DNA from: Flavobacteriaceae bacterium
GTDB taxonomy: Bacteria; Bacteroidota; Bacteroidia; Flavobacteriales; Flavobacteriaceae
NCBI GenBank assembly: GCA_023700885.1
Contig: JAMPYA010000029.1
Location: 1-16,522, forward strand
DNA length: 16,522 nucleotides
Direction of reading: 5' to 3'
Below the pieces are notes generated by a model that did not search any database, was not told the origin of the DNA, and saw only the letters and a program-made list of their open reading frames with translations. Positions 6,431 to 13,754 of this stretch are shown here, piece by piece. The number at the start of each line of letters is the position of its first letter. Positions within the stretch are counted from its first letter, which is position 1. The translations under genes and the position numbers were made by a program.

Positions 6431-7753
6431 ATGAATATAACAAAACAAAGTATTGATGCGCTAAATGCCGTTATCAAAATTGAAATTGCTGGGGCAGATT
6501 ATCAAGAAAAAGTAGAAAAGGGCTTAAAAGATTATCGTAAAAAAGCAAACATTCCCGGATTTAGAAGTGGTCAAATTCCGATGGGGCTTATCAAAAAACA
6601 ATTTGGTAAAGCATTATTGGCAGAAGAAATTAATAAACTAATCCAAAACACTTTAAATCAATATTTAATTGATGAAAAGCTAGATATTTTAGGAAACCCA
6701 CTTCCAAAAGAACAAGCAGATTTTTCTTGGGATAATGAAGATTTTACTTTTGAATTTGAAATAGGTCTTGCACCTAAATTTGAAATTGATTTAGCAGCTA
6801 AAAATTCAATTATCCATTATCAAATTGAGGCAGATGAAAAAATGATTAATTCAGAAATTGACTCTGTTTTAAGTCGTTATGGAAAAATGTCGTCTTTAGA
6901 TGAGGTTTCTGAAGAAGCAACTGTAACCGGAAAGTTTGTAAATGTTGAAAAAGAGATTGAAAAAACATCTACTATCAACATGAGTGATATTAAGGGAAAA
7001 GTAAATCTTAAAAAGTTTTTAGGCAATAAAGTTGGTGATGTAGTCGAGCTTAAAACAAAAGGTCTTTTTGAAGATGAGCATAAATTAGGATATGTTTTAG
7101 GTGTAAAACATGAAGAAGTTCACGGTTTAGACATCGATGTAACTTTAACAATTGAAACCATAACAAAATTAGAAAAGGCAGAATTAAACCAAGAATTGTT
7201 TGATAAAATGTTTGGCGAAGGAACGATTTCTTCGGCAGATGAATTAAAAGCAAGAATTAAAAAAGATGCAGAATTACAGTTTACATCACATGCTGATCAA
7301 CAATTGTTAAATGATGTTACCGAGTTTTTAATTGCCAACACAAAATTTGATTTGCCCAAAGAATTTTTAATTAAATGGTTAGAAACTGCAGGTGAAAAAC
7401 CAATGACAACGGAAGAGGCAACTGCTGAATACGATCGTTCAGAAAAAGGATTGCGTTACCAATTGATTGAAGGTAAATTAATTACAGACAACAAAATTCA
7501 AGTTTCTTTTGATGATTTAAAAAATTTCACCATAGAGTTAATTAAAGCACAAATGGCACAATACGGACAAATGAATCCATCAGAAAAGGAAATGGATGAA
7601 ATTGCTTACAAAGTGTTAACCAATGAAGAAGAGCGTAAAAGACTGTCGGCTCAAATGATGAGTACAAAATTATTAGATTTCTTTAAAGAAAACTTAAAGT
7701 TAAAAACTAAAAAAGTTTCTTATGATGATTTTGTAAAAGAGGTTTATAAATAG
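6431..7753 (+). CDS. tig: Trigger factor, ribosome-associated chaperone
   Basis: Ribosome-bound chaperone that shields nascent chains at the exit tunnel. The protein has 440 residues, typical length. The N-terminal ribosome-binding domain (about 1-150) carries the signature IPGFRSGQIP, with G43-F44-R45 aligning to the E. coli L23-contact loop, followed by KKQFGKALLAEEI. Residues about 160-250, where E. coli has the FKBP-type prolyl isomerase domain, lack the DFTG and MIPGFEDG motifs and read instead as a short charged beta-rich segment, so isomerase activity is probably absent. The C-terminal helical arms (about 250-440) include DELKARIKKDAE and LPKEFLIKWLE. The gene has a consensus promoter and a strong terminator, so it seems monocistronic. 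clpP and clpX lie beyond the antisense CNNM gene, preserving the widespread tig-clpP-clpX order. Confidence 0.93.
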   Translation: MNITKQSIDALNAVIKIEIAGADYQEKVEKGLKDYRKKANIPGFRSGQIPMGLIKKQFGKALLAEEINKLIQNTLNQYLIDEKLDILGNPLPKEQADFSWDNEDFTFEFEIGLAPKFEIDLAAKNSIIHYQIEADEKMINSEIDSVLSRYGKMSSLDEVSEEATVTGKFVNVEKEIEKTSTINMSDIKGKVNLKKFLGNKVGDVVELKTKGLFEDEHKLGYVLGVKHEEVHGLDIDVTLTIETITKLEKAELNQELFDKMFGEGTISSADELKARIKKDAELQFTSHADQQLLNDVTEFLIANTKFDLPKEFLIKWLETAGEKPMTTEEATAEYDRSEKGLRYQLIEGKLITDNKIQVSFDDLKNFTIELIKAQMAQYGQMNPSEKEMDEIAYKVLTNEEERKRLSAQMMSTKLLDFFKENLKLKTKKVSYDDFVKEVYK

Positions 7754-7785
7754 TATTGTAATCCAAATTTCAATAATTTCAAGTT

Positions 7786-7824
7786 AACCTCTCACGCAAC
7801 AGCATGAGAGGTTTTTTATTTTTA
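7786..7824 (+). terminator. Strong Rho-independent terminator of tig
   Basis: AACCTCTCA (7786-7794) pairs perfectly with TGAGAGGTT (7805-7813). The inner GC/GC pairs extend the stem around an AACA loop, and TTTTTTATTTTT follows. The convergent CNNM gene ends 10 bases beyond, so the hairpin may also limit transcription from that side, though its minus-strand T-tract is poor. Confidence 0.88.
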
Positions 7825-7833
7825 AGTGTTAAT

Positions 7834-8910
7834 TTAATCAGTAAAATCAGGTTTTTTTGGATCATCTTCTATTTTGATGTTTAATTTTTTAGCACGGATT
7901 TTCCATTTTTCTCTGGCCAACGCTTGTAAATCGATTTGATCATCTTTTTCATCGGTAATTTCTAATCCTAAAAGCGTTTCAATAATATCTTCCATCGTTG
8001 CTATACCTTCCATTCCGCCGTATTCATCAACAATTAATGCAATATGTTCTTTTTGTGTTAGTAATAATTCAAAAAGTTTTGGCAGCGTAAAATTTTCATA
8101 ACAAACCAAAATGGATCGTTTCACATCTTTTAATTTTAGATGACCTTCGTCCATAGCCAACTTTTCTAATACATCATATTTTAAAATATAACCAGTAACA
8201 TGATCTTTTTGATAGGCATAAATAGGGATACGAGAGTAAACCATAAACTCTTTGTTAGAAAAAAATTCTTTTAAAGTCATATCTTCCGAAGCAGCTAAAA
8301 CCACTGTTCTTGGAGTCATAACATCATTTATTTTGATAGATTTTAGTCTCATCAAATTATGAATAATCTCACCTTCTTGCTTGTTAAAAATACCTTCTTC
8401 TGTTCCGATATGAGTTAATGCAGAAATTTCCTCTCTACTTACCGTGTGAACCATTTTATTTTTAGAAATAATCTTTGTGATGAATTCTGATAAAATTACC
8501 AATGGATAGGAAATAACAATCATAATAGCAATAACCTTTGTTGCTGGAAAAGCTAATTCTCTCCAATATATAGCTCCAATAGTTTTGGGTAATATTTCAG
8601 AAAAAACAAGTATTAATAAAGTTAAAACACTTGAAATAATACCAAAATATACATCTCCAAAAATAGCTACAGCTTGTGCACCAACTCCAGCAGCACCTAT
8701 AGTGTGTGCGATTGTATTTAAAGATAATATAGCAGATAGAGGTCTATCAATTTCCGTTTTCATTTGTTTTAACTTTTTAGCCGTTTTAAAACCTTCTCTT
8801 TCCTTTGTTTTTACAAAAGAAATAGAAACGGTTAATAGTACAGCTTCAGCTATAGAACATAAAAATGAAATACCAAGAGCTAAAAATAAATATATAAGTA
8901 AAAGTGTCAT
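7834..8910 (-). CDS. CNNM/CorC-type hemolysin-family membrane protein with CBS pair
   Basis: A 358-residue integral membrane protein of the CNNM (DUF21) family, usually linked to Mg2+ or Co2+ export; the 'hemolysin' label is historical. The N-terminal transmembrane domain covers about residues 1-145, with helices near 2-28, 57-82, 86-106 and 117-141. It contains the family features SIAEA (19-23) and SEILPK (104-109). A CBS pair follows at about 190-315, with INDVMTPR (194-201) and VDEYGGMEG (294-302). The C-terminal CorC_HlyC domain seen in longer relatives is absent; the tail after 316 is short and charged. It lies antisense between tig and clpP, convergent with tig and divergent from clpP. 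A TATATTTG box lies 19 bases upstream of the start. Transport substrate cannot be read from sequence. Confidence 0.88.
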   Translation of the reverse strand: MTLLLIYLFLALGISFLCSIAEAVLLTVSISFVKTKEREGFKTAKKLKQMKTEIDRPLSAILSLNTIAHTIGAAGVGAQAVAIFGDVYFGIISSVLTLLILVFSEILPKTIGAIYWRELAFPATKVIAIMIVISYPLVILSEFITKIISKNKMVHTVSREEISALTHIGTEEGIFNKQEGEIIHNLMRLKSIKINDVMTPRTVVLAASEDMTLKEFFSNKEFMVYSRIPIYAYQKDHVTGYILKYDVLEKLAMDEGHLKLKDVKRSILVCYENFTLPKLFELLLTQKEHIALIVDEYGGMEGIATMEDIIETLLGLEITDEKDDQIDLQALAREKWKIRAKKLNIKIEDDPKKPDFTD

Positions 8911-8929
8911 AATTTGATTTATAATAGAA

Positions 8930-8937
8930 CAAATATA
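8930..8937 (-). promoter_or_regulatory. Candidate -7 box (TATATTTG) for the CNNM gene
   Basis: The minus strand shows an exact TAnnTTTG match 19 bases before the CNNM start. An ATG triplet stands roughly where TTG would be at -33, giving a weak upstream element. Confidence 0.5.
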
Positions 8938-8975
8938 CTCAAATAGGTTTGCTATTTCATATGATATAAAGTTCT

Positions 8976-8983
8976 TATCTTTA
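8976..8983 (+). promoter_or_regulatory. Weak candidate -7 box (TATCTTTA) for clpP
   Basis: One mismatch to TAnnTTTG, 27 bases before the clpP start. The nearest upstream TTG (8949-8951) gives a 24-base spacer, longer than usual, so the call is tentative. The region is shared with the divergent CNNM promoter. Confidence 0.35.
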
Positions 8984-9010
8984 CAAATTAAAATTTAAAA
9001 AATAAGCCAA

Positions 9011-9670
9011 ATGGATTACGGTAAAGAATTTCAGCAATATGCTACTAAGCAACACGGAATTAGCAGTATGCATTATGATAAATTGGTTAGTAGTTTGACG
9101 CCCTATATCATGGAAGAGCGTCAAATGAACATTACTCAAATGGATGTTTTCTCTAGATTGATGATGGATAGAATTATTTTTATGGGAACAGCTATCAATG
9201 ATCATGTAGCCAATATTATTCAGGCTCAATTGTTGTTTTTAGAGAGTGTAGATTCTTCTAAAGACATTTCTATTTATATTAATTCACCTGGAGGTGGAGT
9301 ATATGCAGGTTTAGGAATTTACGATACCATGCAATTTATCAAACCAAATGTAGCTACCATTTGTACAGGAATGGCAGCATCCATGGCAGCAGTTATAATG
9401 TGCGCCGGCGAAAAAGGTAAACGTTCTGCTTTACCACATTCTCGAATTATGATTCATCAGCCATTGGGTGGCGCTCAAGGTCAGGCAAGTGACATCGAAA
9501 TTACAGCTCGTGAAATAATGAAATTAAAAGATGAATTATATCAAATTATTGCAAAACATAGCGGACAAACAGTAGAAAAAGTAAATAATGATTCAGATCG
9601 TGATTATTGGATGAAAGCTGAAGAAGCAAAGTCTTACGGTATGATTGATGAAATATTAGCAAGAAAATAA
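9011..9670 (+). CDS. clpP: ATP-dependent Clp protease proteolytic subunit
   Basis: Serine peptidase that forms the double-heptamer chamber of the ClpXP protease. The protein has 219 residues. The catalytic triad is complete: S124 in GMAASM, H149 in MIHQP, and D198 in RDYWM, with the same His-Asp spacing as E. coli. INSPGGGVYAGL (90-101) supplies the oxyanion glycines. Residues 1-30 form a longer, polar N-terminal stretch that probably includes a self-processed propeptide. The ATG at 9011 gives a sensible length and follows the candidate promoter. clpX starts 16 bases after the stop, so they are one operon. GMAAS replaces the GQAAS of E. coli, a small change next to the nucleophile. Confidence 0.97.
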   Translation: MDYGKEFQQYATKQHGISSMHYDKLVSSLTPYIMEERQMNITQMDVFSRLMMDRIIFMGTAINDHVANIIQAQLLFLESVDSSKDISIYINSPGGGVYAGLGIYDTMQFIKPNVATICTGMAASMAAVIMCAGEKGKRSALPHSRIMIHQPLGGAQGQASDIEITAREIMKLKDELYQIIAKHSGQTVEKVNNDSDRDYWMKAEEAKSYGMIDEILARK

Positions 9671-9686
9671 AAATAAAAGCGTAAAG

Positions 9687-10928
9687 ATGGCGAAAAAAGA
9701 GGAAGGATTAGAATGTTCGTTTTGTGGACGTAAAAAAGCAGAAACTGATTTGTTAATTGCGGGTCAGACTGCGCATATTTGTGATAAATGTATTGAACAA
9801 GCACATGGAATTGTTTTGGAAGAAATGGCTGAAATTGCCTCTAAACAGCTGGTTCCAGACTTCAAATTAAAAAAACCTAAAGAAATAAAAGCATTTTTAG
9901 ATCAATATATTATAGGTCAAGACGAAACAAAAAAATCAATGTCTGTTGCTGTTTACAATCATTACAAACGTATTTTCCAAAAATCCGATGATGAAAATGA
10001 AGTAGAAATTGAAAAGAGTAACATTATTTTAGTAGGTGATACCGGAACCGGAAAAACCTTAGTGGCTAAAACTATTGCTAAAATGTTGAGTGTTCCGTTT
10101 GCAATTGTAGATGCAACTGTTTTAACACAAGCTGGTTATGTAGGAGAAGATGTAGAAAGTATTTTAACTAGATTGTTGCAAGCTGCAGATTACGATTTAA
10201 AAAAGGCAGAAAAAGGAATCGTATTTATAGATGAAATCGATAAAATTGCTCGAAAAGGTGATAATCCGTCAATTACTAGAGACGTTTCAGGTGAAGGTGT
10301 TCAACAAGCCCTATTAAAATTGTTAGAAGGAACCGTTGTTAATGTACCACCAAAAGGAGGAAGAAAGCATCCGGAGCAAAAATTTATTGAAGTTGATACT
10401 AAAGATATTTTATTTGTGGCAGGTGGCGCTTTTTCTGGAATGGATAAAATTATCAGTAAACGACTAAATATGCAGGCTGTTGGTTACAGTGCCTCCATTA
10501 GTGAAGATAGAATTGATCAAGATAATTTATTGCAATATATTGTACCTGCCGATTTAAGAGCTTTCGGATTGATACCTGAAATTATTGGTCGTTTACCGGT
10601 GTTGAGTTATATGAATCCGCTAGATGCTAAAACATTACGAGCTATTTTAACCGAACCCAAAAACTCCATTATCAAACAATATACTAAGTTATTTAAAATT
10701 GACGGAGTTGATTTTACCATCGATAAAAAAGCATTAGATTTTATTGTTGATAAAGCAGTCGAATACAAATTAGGAGCTCGTGGTTTACGTTCATTATGTG
10801 AAGTAATTTTGACCGATGCCATGTATGAATTGCCTAGTTCTGATGAGAAAAAGTTACATGTAACAAGATCTTATGCTGAAGGAAAACTGACTAAATCAAC
10901 TCTCAAAAAACTTAGAGCTGCGTCTTAA
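9687..10928 (+). CDS. clpX: ClpX, ATPase and specificity subunit of ClpXP
   Basis: AAA+ unfoldase that recognises tagged substrates and feeds them into ClpP. The protein has 413 residues. The N-terminal zinc-binding domain is intact with C10, C13, C32 and C35. Walker A (GDTGTGKT) is at 117-124, pore loop 1 (GYVG) at 150-153, Walker B with D182-E183, the RKH pore loop at 226-228, GLIPEIIGRLPV for the arginine-finger region, and GARGLRS for sensor 2. The ClpP-docking IGF loop of E. coli appears here as VGY (265-267), a conservative substitution. The gene sits 16 bases after clpP and 32 bases before dnaG, with no terminator in either gap, suggesting a clpP-clpX-dnaG transcript. Confidence 0.97.
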   Translation: MAKKEEGLECSFCGRKKAETDLLIAGQTAHICDKCIEQAHGIVLEEMAEIASKQLVPDFKLKKPKEIKAFLDQYIIGQDETKKSMSVAVYNHYKRIFQKSDDENEVEIEKSNIILVGDTGTGKTLVAKTIAKMLSVPFAIVDATVLTQAGYVGEDVESILTRLLQAADYDLKKAEKGIVFIDEIDKIARKGDNPSITRDVSGEGVQQALLKLLEGTVVNVPPKGGRKHPEQKFIEVDTKDILFVAGGAFSGMDKIISKRLNMQAVGYSASISEDRIDQDNLLQYIVPADLRAFGLIPEIIGRLPVLSYMNPLDAKTLRAILTEPKNSIIKQYTKLFKIDGVDFTIDKKALDFIVDKAVEYKLGARGLRSLCEVILTDAMYELPSSDEKKLHVTRSYAEGKLTKSTLKKLRAAS

Positions 10929-10960
10929 ATTAAATTGTTAAATAAATTCTGAATTTATAA

Positions 10961-12925
10961 ATGATTTCCAAACACACTATTGACCTTGTTTTTGAAACCG
11001 CTCGAGTAGAAGAGGTTATAGGTGAATTTGTGCAATTAAAAAAATCTGGAAGTAACTATAAAGGATTGAGCCCTTTTTCTGATGAACGCACTCCATCTTT
11101 TATGGTTTCTCCGGCAAAACAGATTTGGAAAGATTTTAGTTCCGGAAAAGGCGGAAATGTACTGTCTTTTTTAATGGAGCATGAACATTTTTCATATCCT
11201 GAAGCCATTCGGTTTTTGGCAAAAAAATACCATATAGAAATTGAAGAAACTGAAGAATCGCCCGAACAGCAATTGCAAAATAATGAACGAGAAAGTTTGT
11301 TTGTGGTTTCAGAATTTGCAAATCTTTATTTTCAGGATATTTTATTAAATCACCCAAAAGGTACAGCAATTGGCTTGTCTTACTTTCAAGAACGCGGTTA
11401 TAGAGAAGACATTATTAAAAAATTTCAGCTGGGTTATTGTTTGGATGAGTGGGATGCCTTTACCAAAGAAGCATTAGCAAAAGGTTATGAACTTGATTAT
11501 TTAGATAAAACAGGATTAACTATTGTAAAAGAAGGCAAACAATTTGATCGATTTAAAGGTCGTGTATTGTTCCCGATTCATTCTATGAGTGGTCGTGTTT
11601 TAGGTTTTGGCGGAAGAACTTTATCTGCTGATAAAAATATTGCCAAATATGTCAATTCTCCTGAAAGTGAAATCTATCATAAAAGCCAAATTTTATACGG
11701 TATTTTTCATGCCAAAAAGGAAATAGTAAAAGAAGATAATTGTTATTTGGTAGAAGGTTATACAGATGTAATTTCTTTACATCAGGCCGGAATTGAAAAT
11801 GTGGTGGCGTCATCTGGAACGGCTTTGACTCCGGAGCAAATTCGTTTAATTCGTAGATTAACCAATAATATTACAGTGCTTTTTGATGGTGATTCTGCCG
11901 GAATAAAAGCAGCTATTAGAGGTGTTGATTTAATTTTAGAGGAAGGAATGAATGTTAGAGTTTTAACTTTTCCTGATGGCGATGACCCCGATAGTTTTTC
12001 TAAAAAAGTTTCATCTGAAGCATTAAAAGACTACTTGCAAAATAACTCTAAAGACTTTATCAACTATAAAGTTTCATTATTATTAGAAGATGCCAAAAAT
12101 GATCCAGTTAAAAAAGCAGCTTTAATTCGTGATATAGTTAACAGTATTGCTAAAATTTCGGATAATATCCAGCGAGAAATCTATGTGCAAGAATGTGCAC
12201 AACTCATGCATATTTCTGAAGAAGTTTTATTTAATGAATTAGCTCAGTTACACAAAAAAGAGTTAAAAGAACTTCATGGAGTATCATTAACAGAAAAAAA
12301 ATCTTTTAAGGTTTTAAAAGCACCAAGCGCAGAAGAAACACAAGAAACGTTTTTACAATTTCTAGAACGTGAAATCATTAAATTATTATTGTTACATGGT
12401 AATAAAGAACTCGACTTTATAGATTGGGTTGATGCTCATGATGAACATGGAAAATATAAACCTCAAGAAGTAATTCATAGAAATACAGTTTTCGAAGAAA
12501 TATTTTTGCAACTTCAGACAGATGAAATTGAGTTTACAAACGAACTTTTCAGAGCAATTTACTATGAAATTATTAATTTATTTCAACAATATGAAACCAT
12601 AAATAGTGATGCTTTAGTAAACCATTCAGAACTTGAAATTGCTAAAGAAGTAACCAATATTTTGATGGAAGATGAGCGATATTTGATTGGAAAATGGGAA
12701 AAAAGAGATATATCAATAAAAGAGAAGGATGATAAAAATGAGGTAGTTAAGTCAGTTACAGACTGTATTTTAAATTTTAGAAGAAACTTAGTAAATCAAA
12801 AAATTACAGAACTCAAAAATTCTTTTTCATTAAACGAGGGAAATAATAATGAATCTTTGGATTTAATAATGAAATACAAAGGTTTAGAAATGTTACTTTC
12901 AGACAAACTTGGTAGAGAAGTTTAA
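10961..12925 (+). CDS. dnaG: DNA primase DnaG without zinc ligands
   Basis: Primase that makes RNA primers for DNA replication. The protein has 654 residues, normal length. The N-terminal domain has the classical layout (GLSPFSDERTPSF, then KQIWKDFSSGKGGN), but the four zinc ligands expected in CPFH and CFGC are replaced by S37, S40, D58 and S61, so the zinc cannot be bound in the usual way. The RNA-polymerase/TOPRIM core is intact: E265 in VEGYTD, D309 and D311 in DGDSAG, and DGDDPD at 339-344, the same numbering as E. coli for the first three. A lysine-rich linker near 430-455 leads to a C-terminal helical domain (about 460-654) expected to bind the DnaB helicase. The gene follows clpX by 32 bases. 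Its stop codon overlaps the convergent nadE stop. Confidence 0.95.
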   Translation: MISKHTIDLVFETARVEEVIGEFVQLKKSGSNYKGLSPFSDERTPSFMVSPAKQIWKDFSSGKGGNVLSFLMEHEHFSYPEAIRFLAKKYHIEIEETEESPEQQLQNNERESLFVVSEFANLYFQDILLNHPKGTAIGLSYFQERGYREDIIKKFQLGYCLDEWDAFTKEALAKGYELDYLDKTGLTIVKEGKQFDRFKGRVLFPIHSMSGRVLGFGGRTLSADKNIAKYVNSPESEIYHKSQILYGIFHAKKEIVKEDNCYLVEGYTDVISLHQAGIENVVASSGTALTPEQIRLIRRLTNNITVLFDGDSAGIKAAIRGVDLILEEGMNVRVLTFPDGDDPDSFSKKVSSEALKDYLQNNSKDFINYKVSLLLEDAKNDPVKKAALIRDIVNSIAKISDNIQREIYVQECAQLMHISEEVLFNELAQLHKKELKELHGVSLTEKKSFKVLKAPSAEETQETFLQFLEREIIKLLLLHGNKELDFIDWVDAHDEHGKYKPQEVIHRNTVFEEIFLQLQTDEIEFTNELFRAIYYEIINLFQQYETINSDALVNHSELEIAKEVTNILMEDERYLIGKWEKRDISIKEKDDKNEVVKSVTDCILNFRRNLVNQKITELKNSFSLNEGNNNESLDLIMKYKGLEMLLSDKLGREV

Positions 12926-13710
12926 TATTTCACTTCATCACTCACTTTACAAATTGGAATTGCTTGCATTTTGTGTTGGTTAGCTTTGTTTAAACGTGTA
13001 AAAATTTCAAAAACTTCACGATTTCTTACAGTAAAGTCAGTACTATTTTTTCCTTCAGCTAACTGTTGCATTGCCCATTCTAATTCATCGTATGAAGCTC
13101 CAATTTGATCTTCATCACTTCTGTTATCGCCAAATAAACCATCGGTAGGTTTGGCCTCTAAAATTGATTGAGGAACTCCTAAAAAACGACCTAGTTCAAA
13201 AACTTCAGATTTTAACAAATCAGCAATCGGACTCACATCAACTCCGCCATCACCATATTTTGTGTAAAAACCAACGCCAAAATCTTCTACTTTATTTCCG
13301 GTTCCCACCACTAAATAATTGCGAGTTCCGGCGTAATAATATAAAGTTGTCATTCGCAAACGCGCTCTAGAATTAGCCAATGGAAGTTCTACATTGTCAG
13401 ATGCTATTGTTGGAAATAAATTTTTGAAGGATTCAAAAGTATTGGTTAAATCTACTTTTGTGCTATCAACATTAGCAAAATTTCTTTTAAGTTGATTGAT
13501 GTGTTCTTTTCCGCGATTTACCTGGCTTTCAGCTTGATGAATAGGCATTTCTACACATAATGTAGGTAAGCCTGTTAAAGCACATAAAGTAGAAGTTACG
13601 GCAGAATCAATTCCGCCGGAAATTCCAATTACAAATCCATTAACTTTTGCGTTTTTAGCATATGCTAACAACCATTTGCTGATATGATTTACAATTTTAT
13701 CAGAATTCAT
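12922..13710 (-). CDS. nadE: NH3-dependent NAD+ synthetase
   Basis: Catalyses the last step of NAD+ synthesis: ATP-dependent amidation of deamido-NAD+ (EC 6.3.1.5). The protein has 262 residues and lacks a nitrilase-type glutaminase domain, so ammonia is the expected nitrogen donor. The PP-loop motif SGGIDSA is at 31-37. NSRARLRMTTLYYYAG follows at 113-128, GTGNKVED at 136-143 and KYGDGGVDVSPIADL from 151, and the C-terminal PTDGLFGDNRSDEDQIG block forms the flexible substrate loop. It is divergent from gldB with 44 bases between the starts and convergent with dnaG with overlapping stop codons. Together with nadK in this window it covers the end of NAD(P) biosynthesis, though the two genes are about 10 kb apart and not co-transcribed. 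Confidence 0.96.
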   Translation of the reverse strand: MNSDKIVNHISKWLLAYAKNAKVNGFVIGISGGIDSAVTSTLCALTGLPTLCVEMPIHQAESQVNRGKEHINQLKRNFANVDSTKVDLTNTFESFKNLFPTIASDNVELPLANSRARLRMTTLYYYAGTRNYLVVGTGNKVEDFGVGFYTKYGDGGVDVSPIADLLKSEVFELGRFLGVPQSILEAKPTDGLFGDNRSDEDQIGASYDELEWAMQQLAEGKNSTDFTVRNREVFEIFTRLNKANQHKMQAIPICKVSDEVKY

Positions 13711-13726
13711 AACTAACTATTTTTAG

Positions 13727-13734
13727 TACTTTTG
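13727..13734 (+). promoter_or_regulatory. Candidate -7 box (TACTTTTG) for gldB
   Basis: Exact TAnnTTTG match 20 bases before the gldB start. The position of its -33 element falls at about 13705, inside the first codons of nadE, where no clear TTG is seen. Confidence 0.55.
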
Positions 13735-13737
13735 TTA

Positions 13738-13745
13738 CAAATATA
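13738..13745 (-). promoter_or_regulatory. Candidate -7 box (TATATTTG) for nadE
   Basis: The minus strand carries an exact TAnnTTTG match 27 bases before the nadE start. It is only 3 bases from the opposing gldB box, so the two promoters overlap and each upstream element lies within the other gene's coding start. Confidence 0.5.
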
Positions 13746-13754
13746 CAAATAAAA

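Noticed and set aside
8585..8917. Open frame opposite the CNNM gene, 110 codons
   Set aside because: It is antisense to the conserved CNNM membrane domain and has no recognisable fold or upstream signal.
11136..11369. Minus-strand frame inside dnaG
   Set aside because: It is antisense to the primase N-terminal and linker region, with no motif and no start context.
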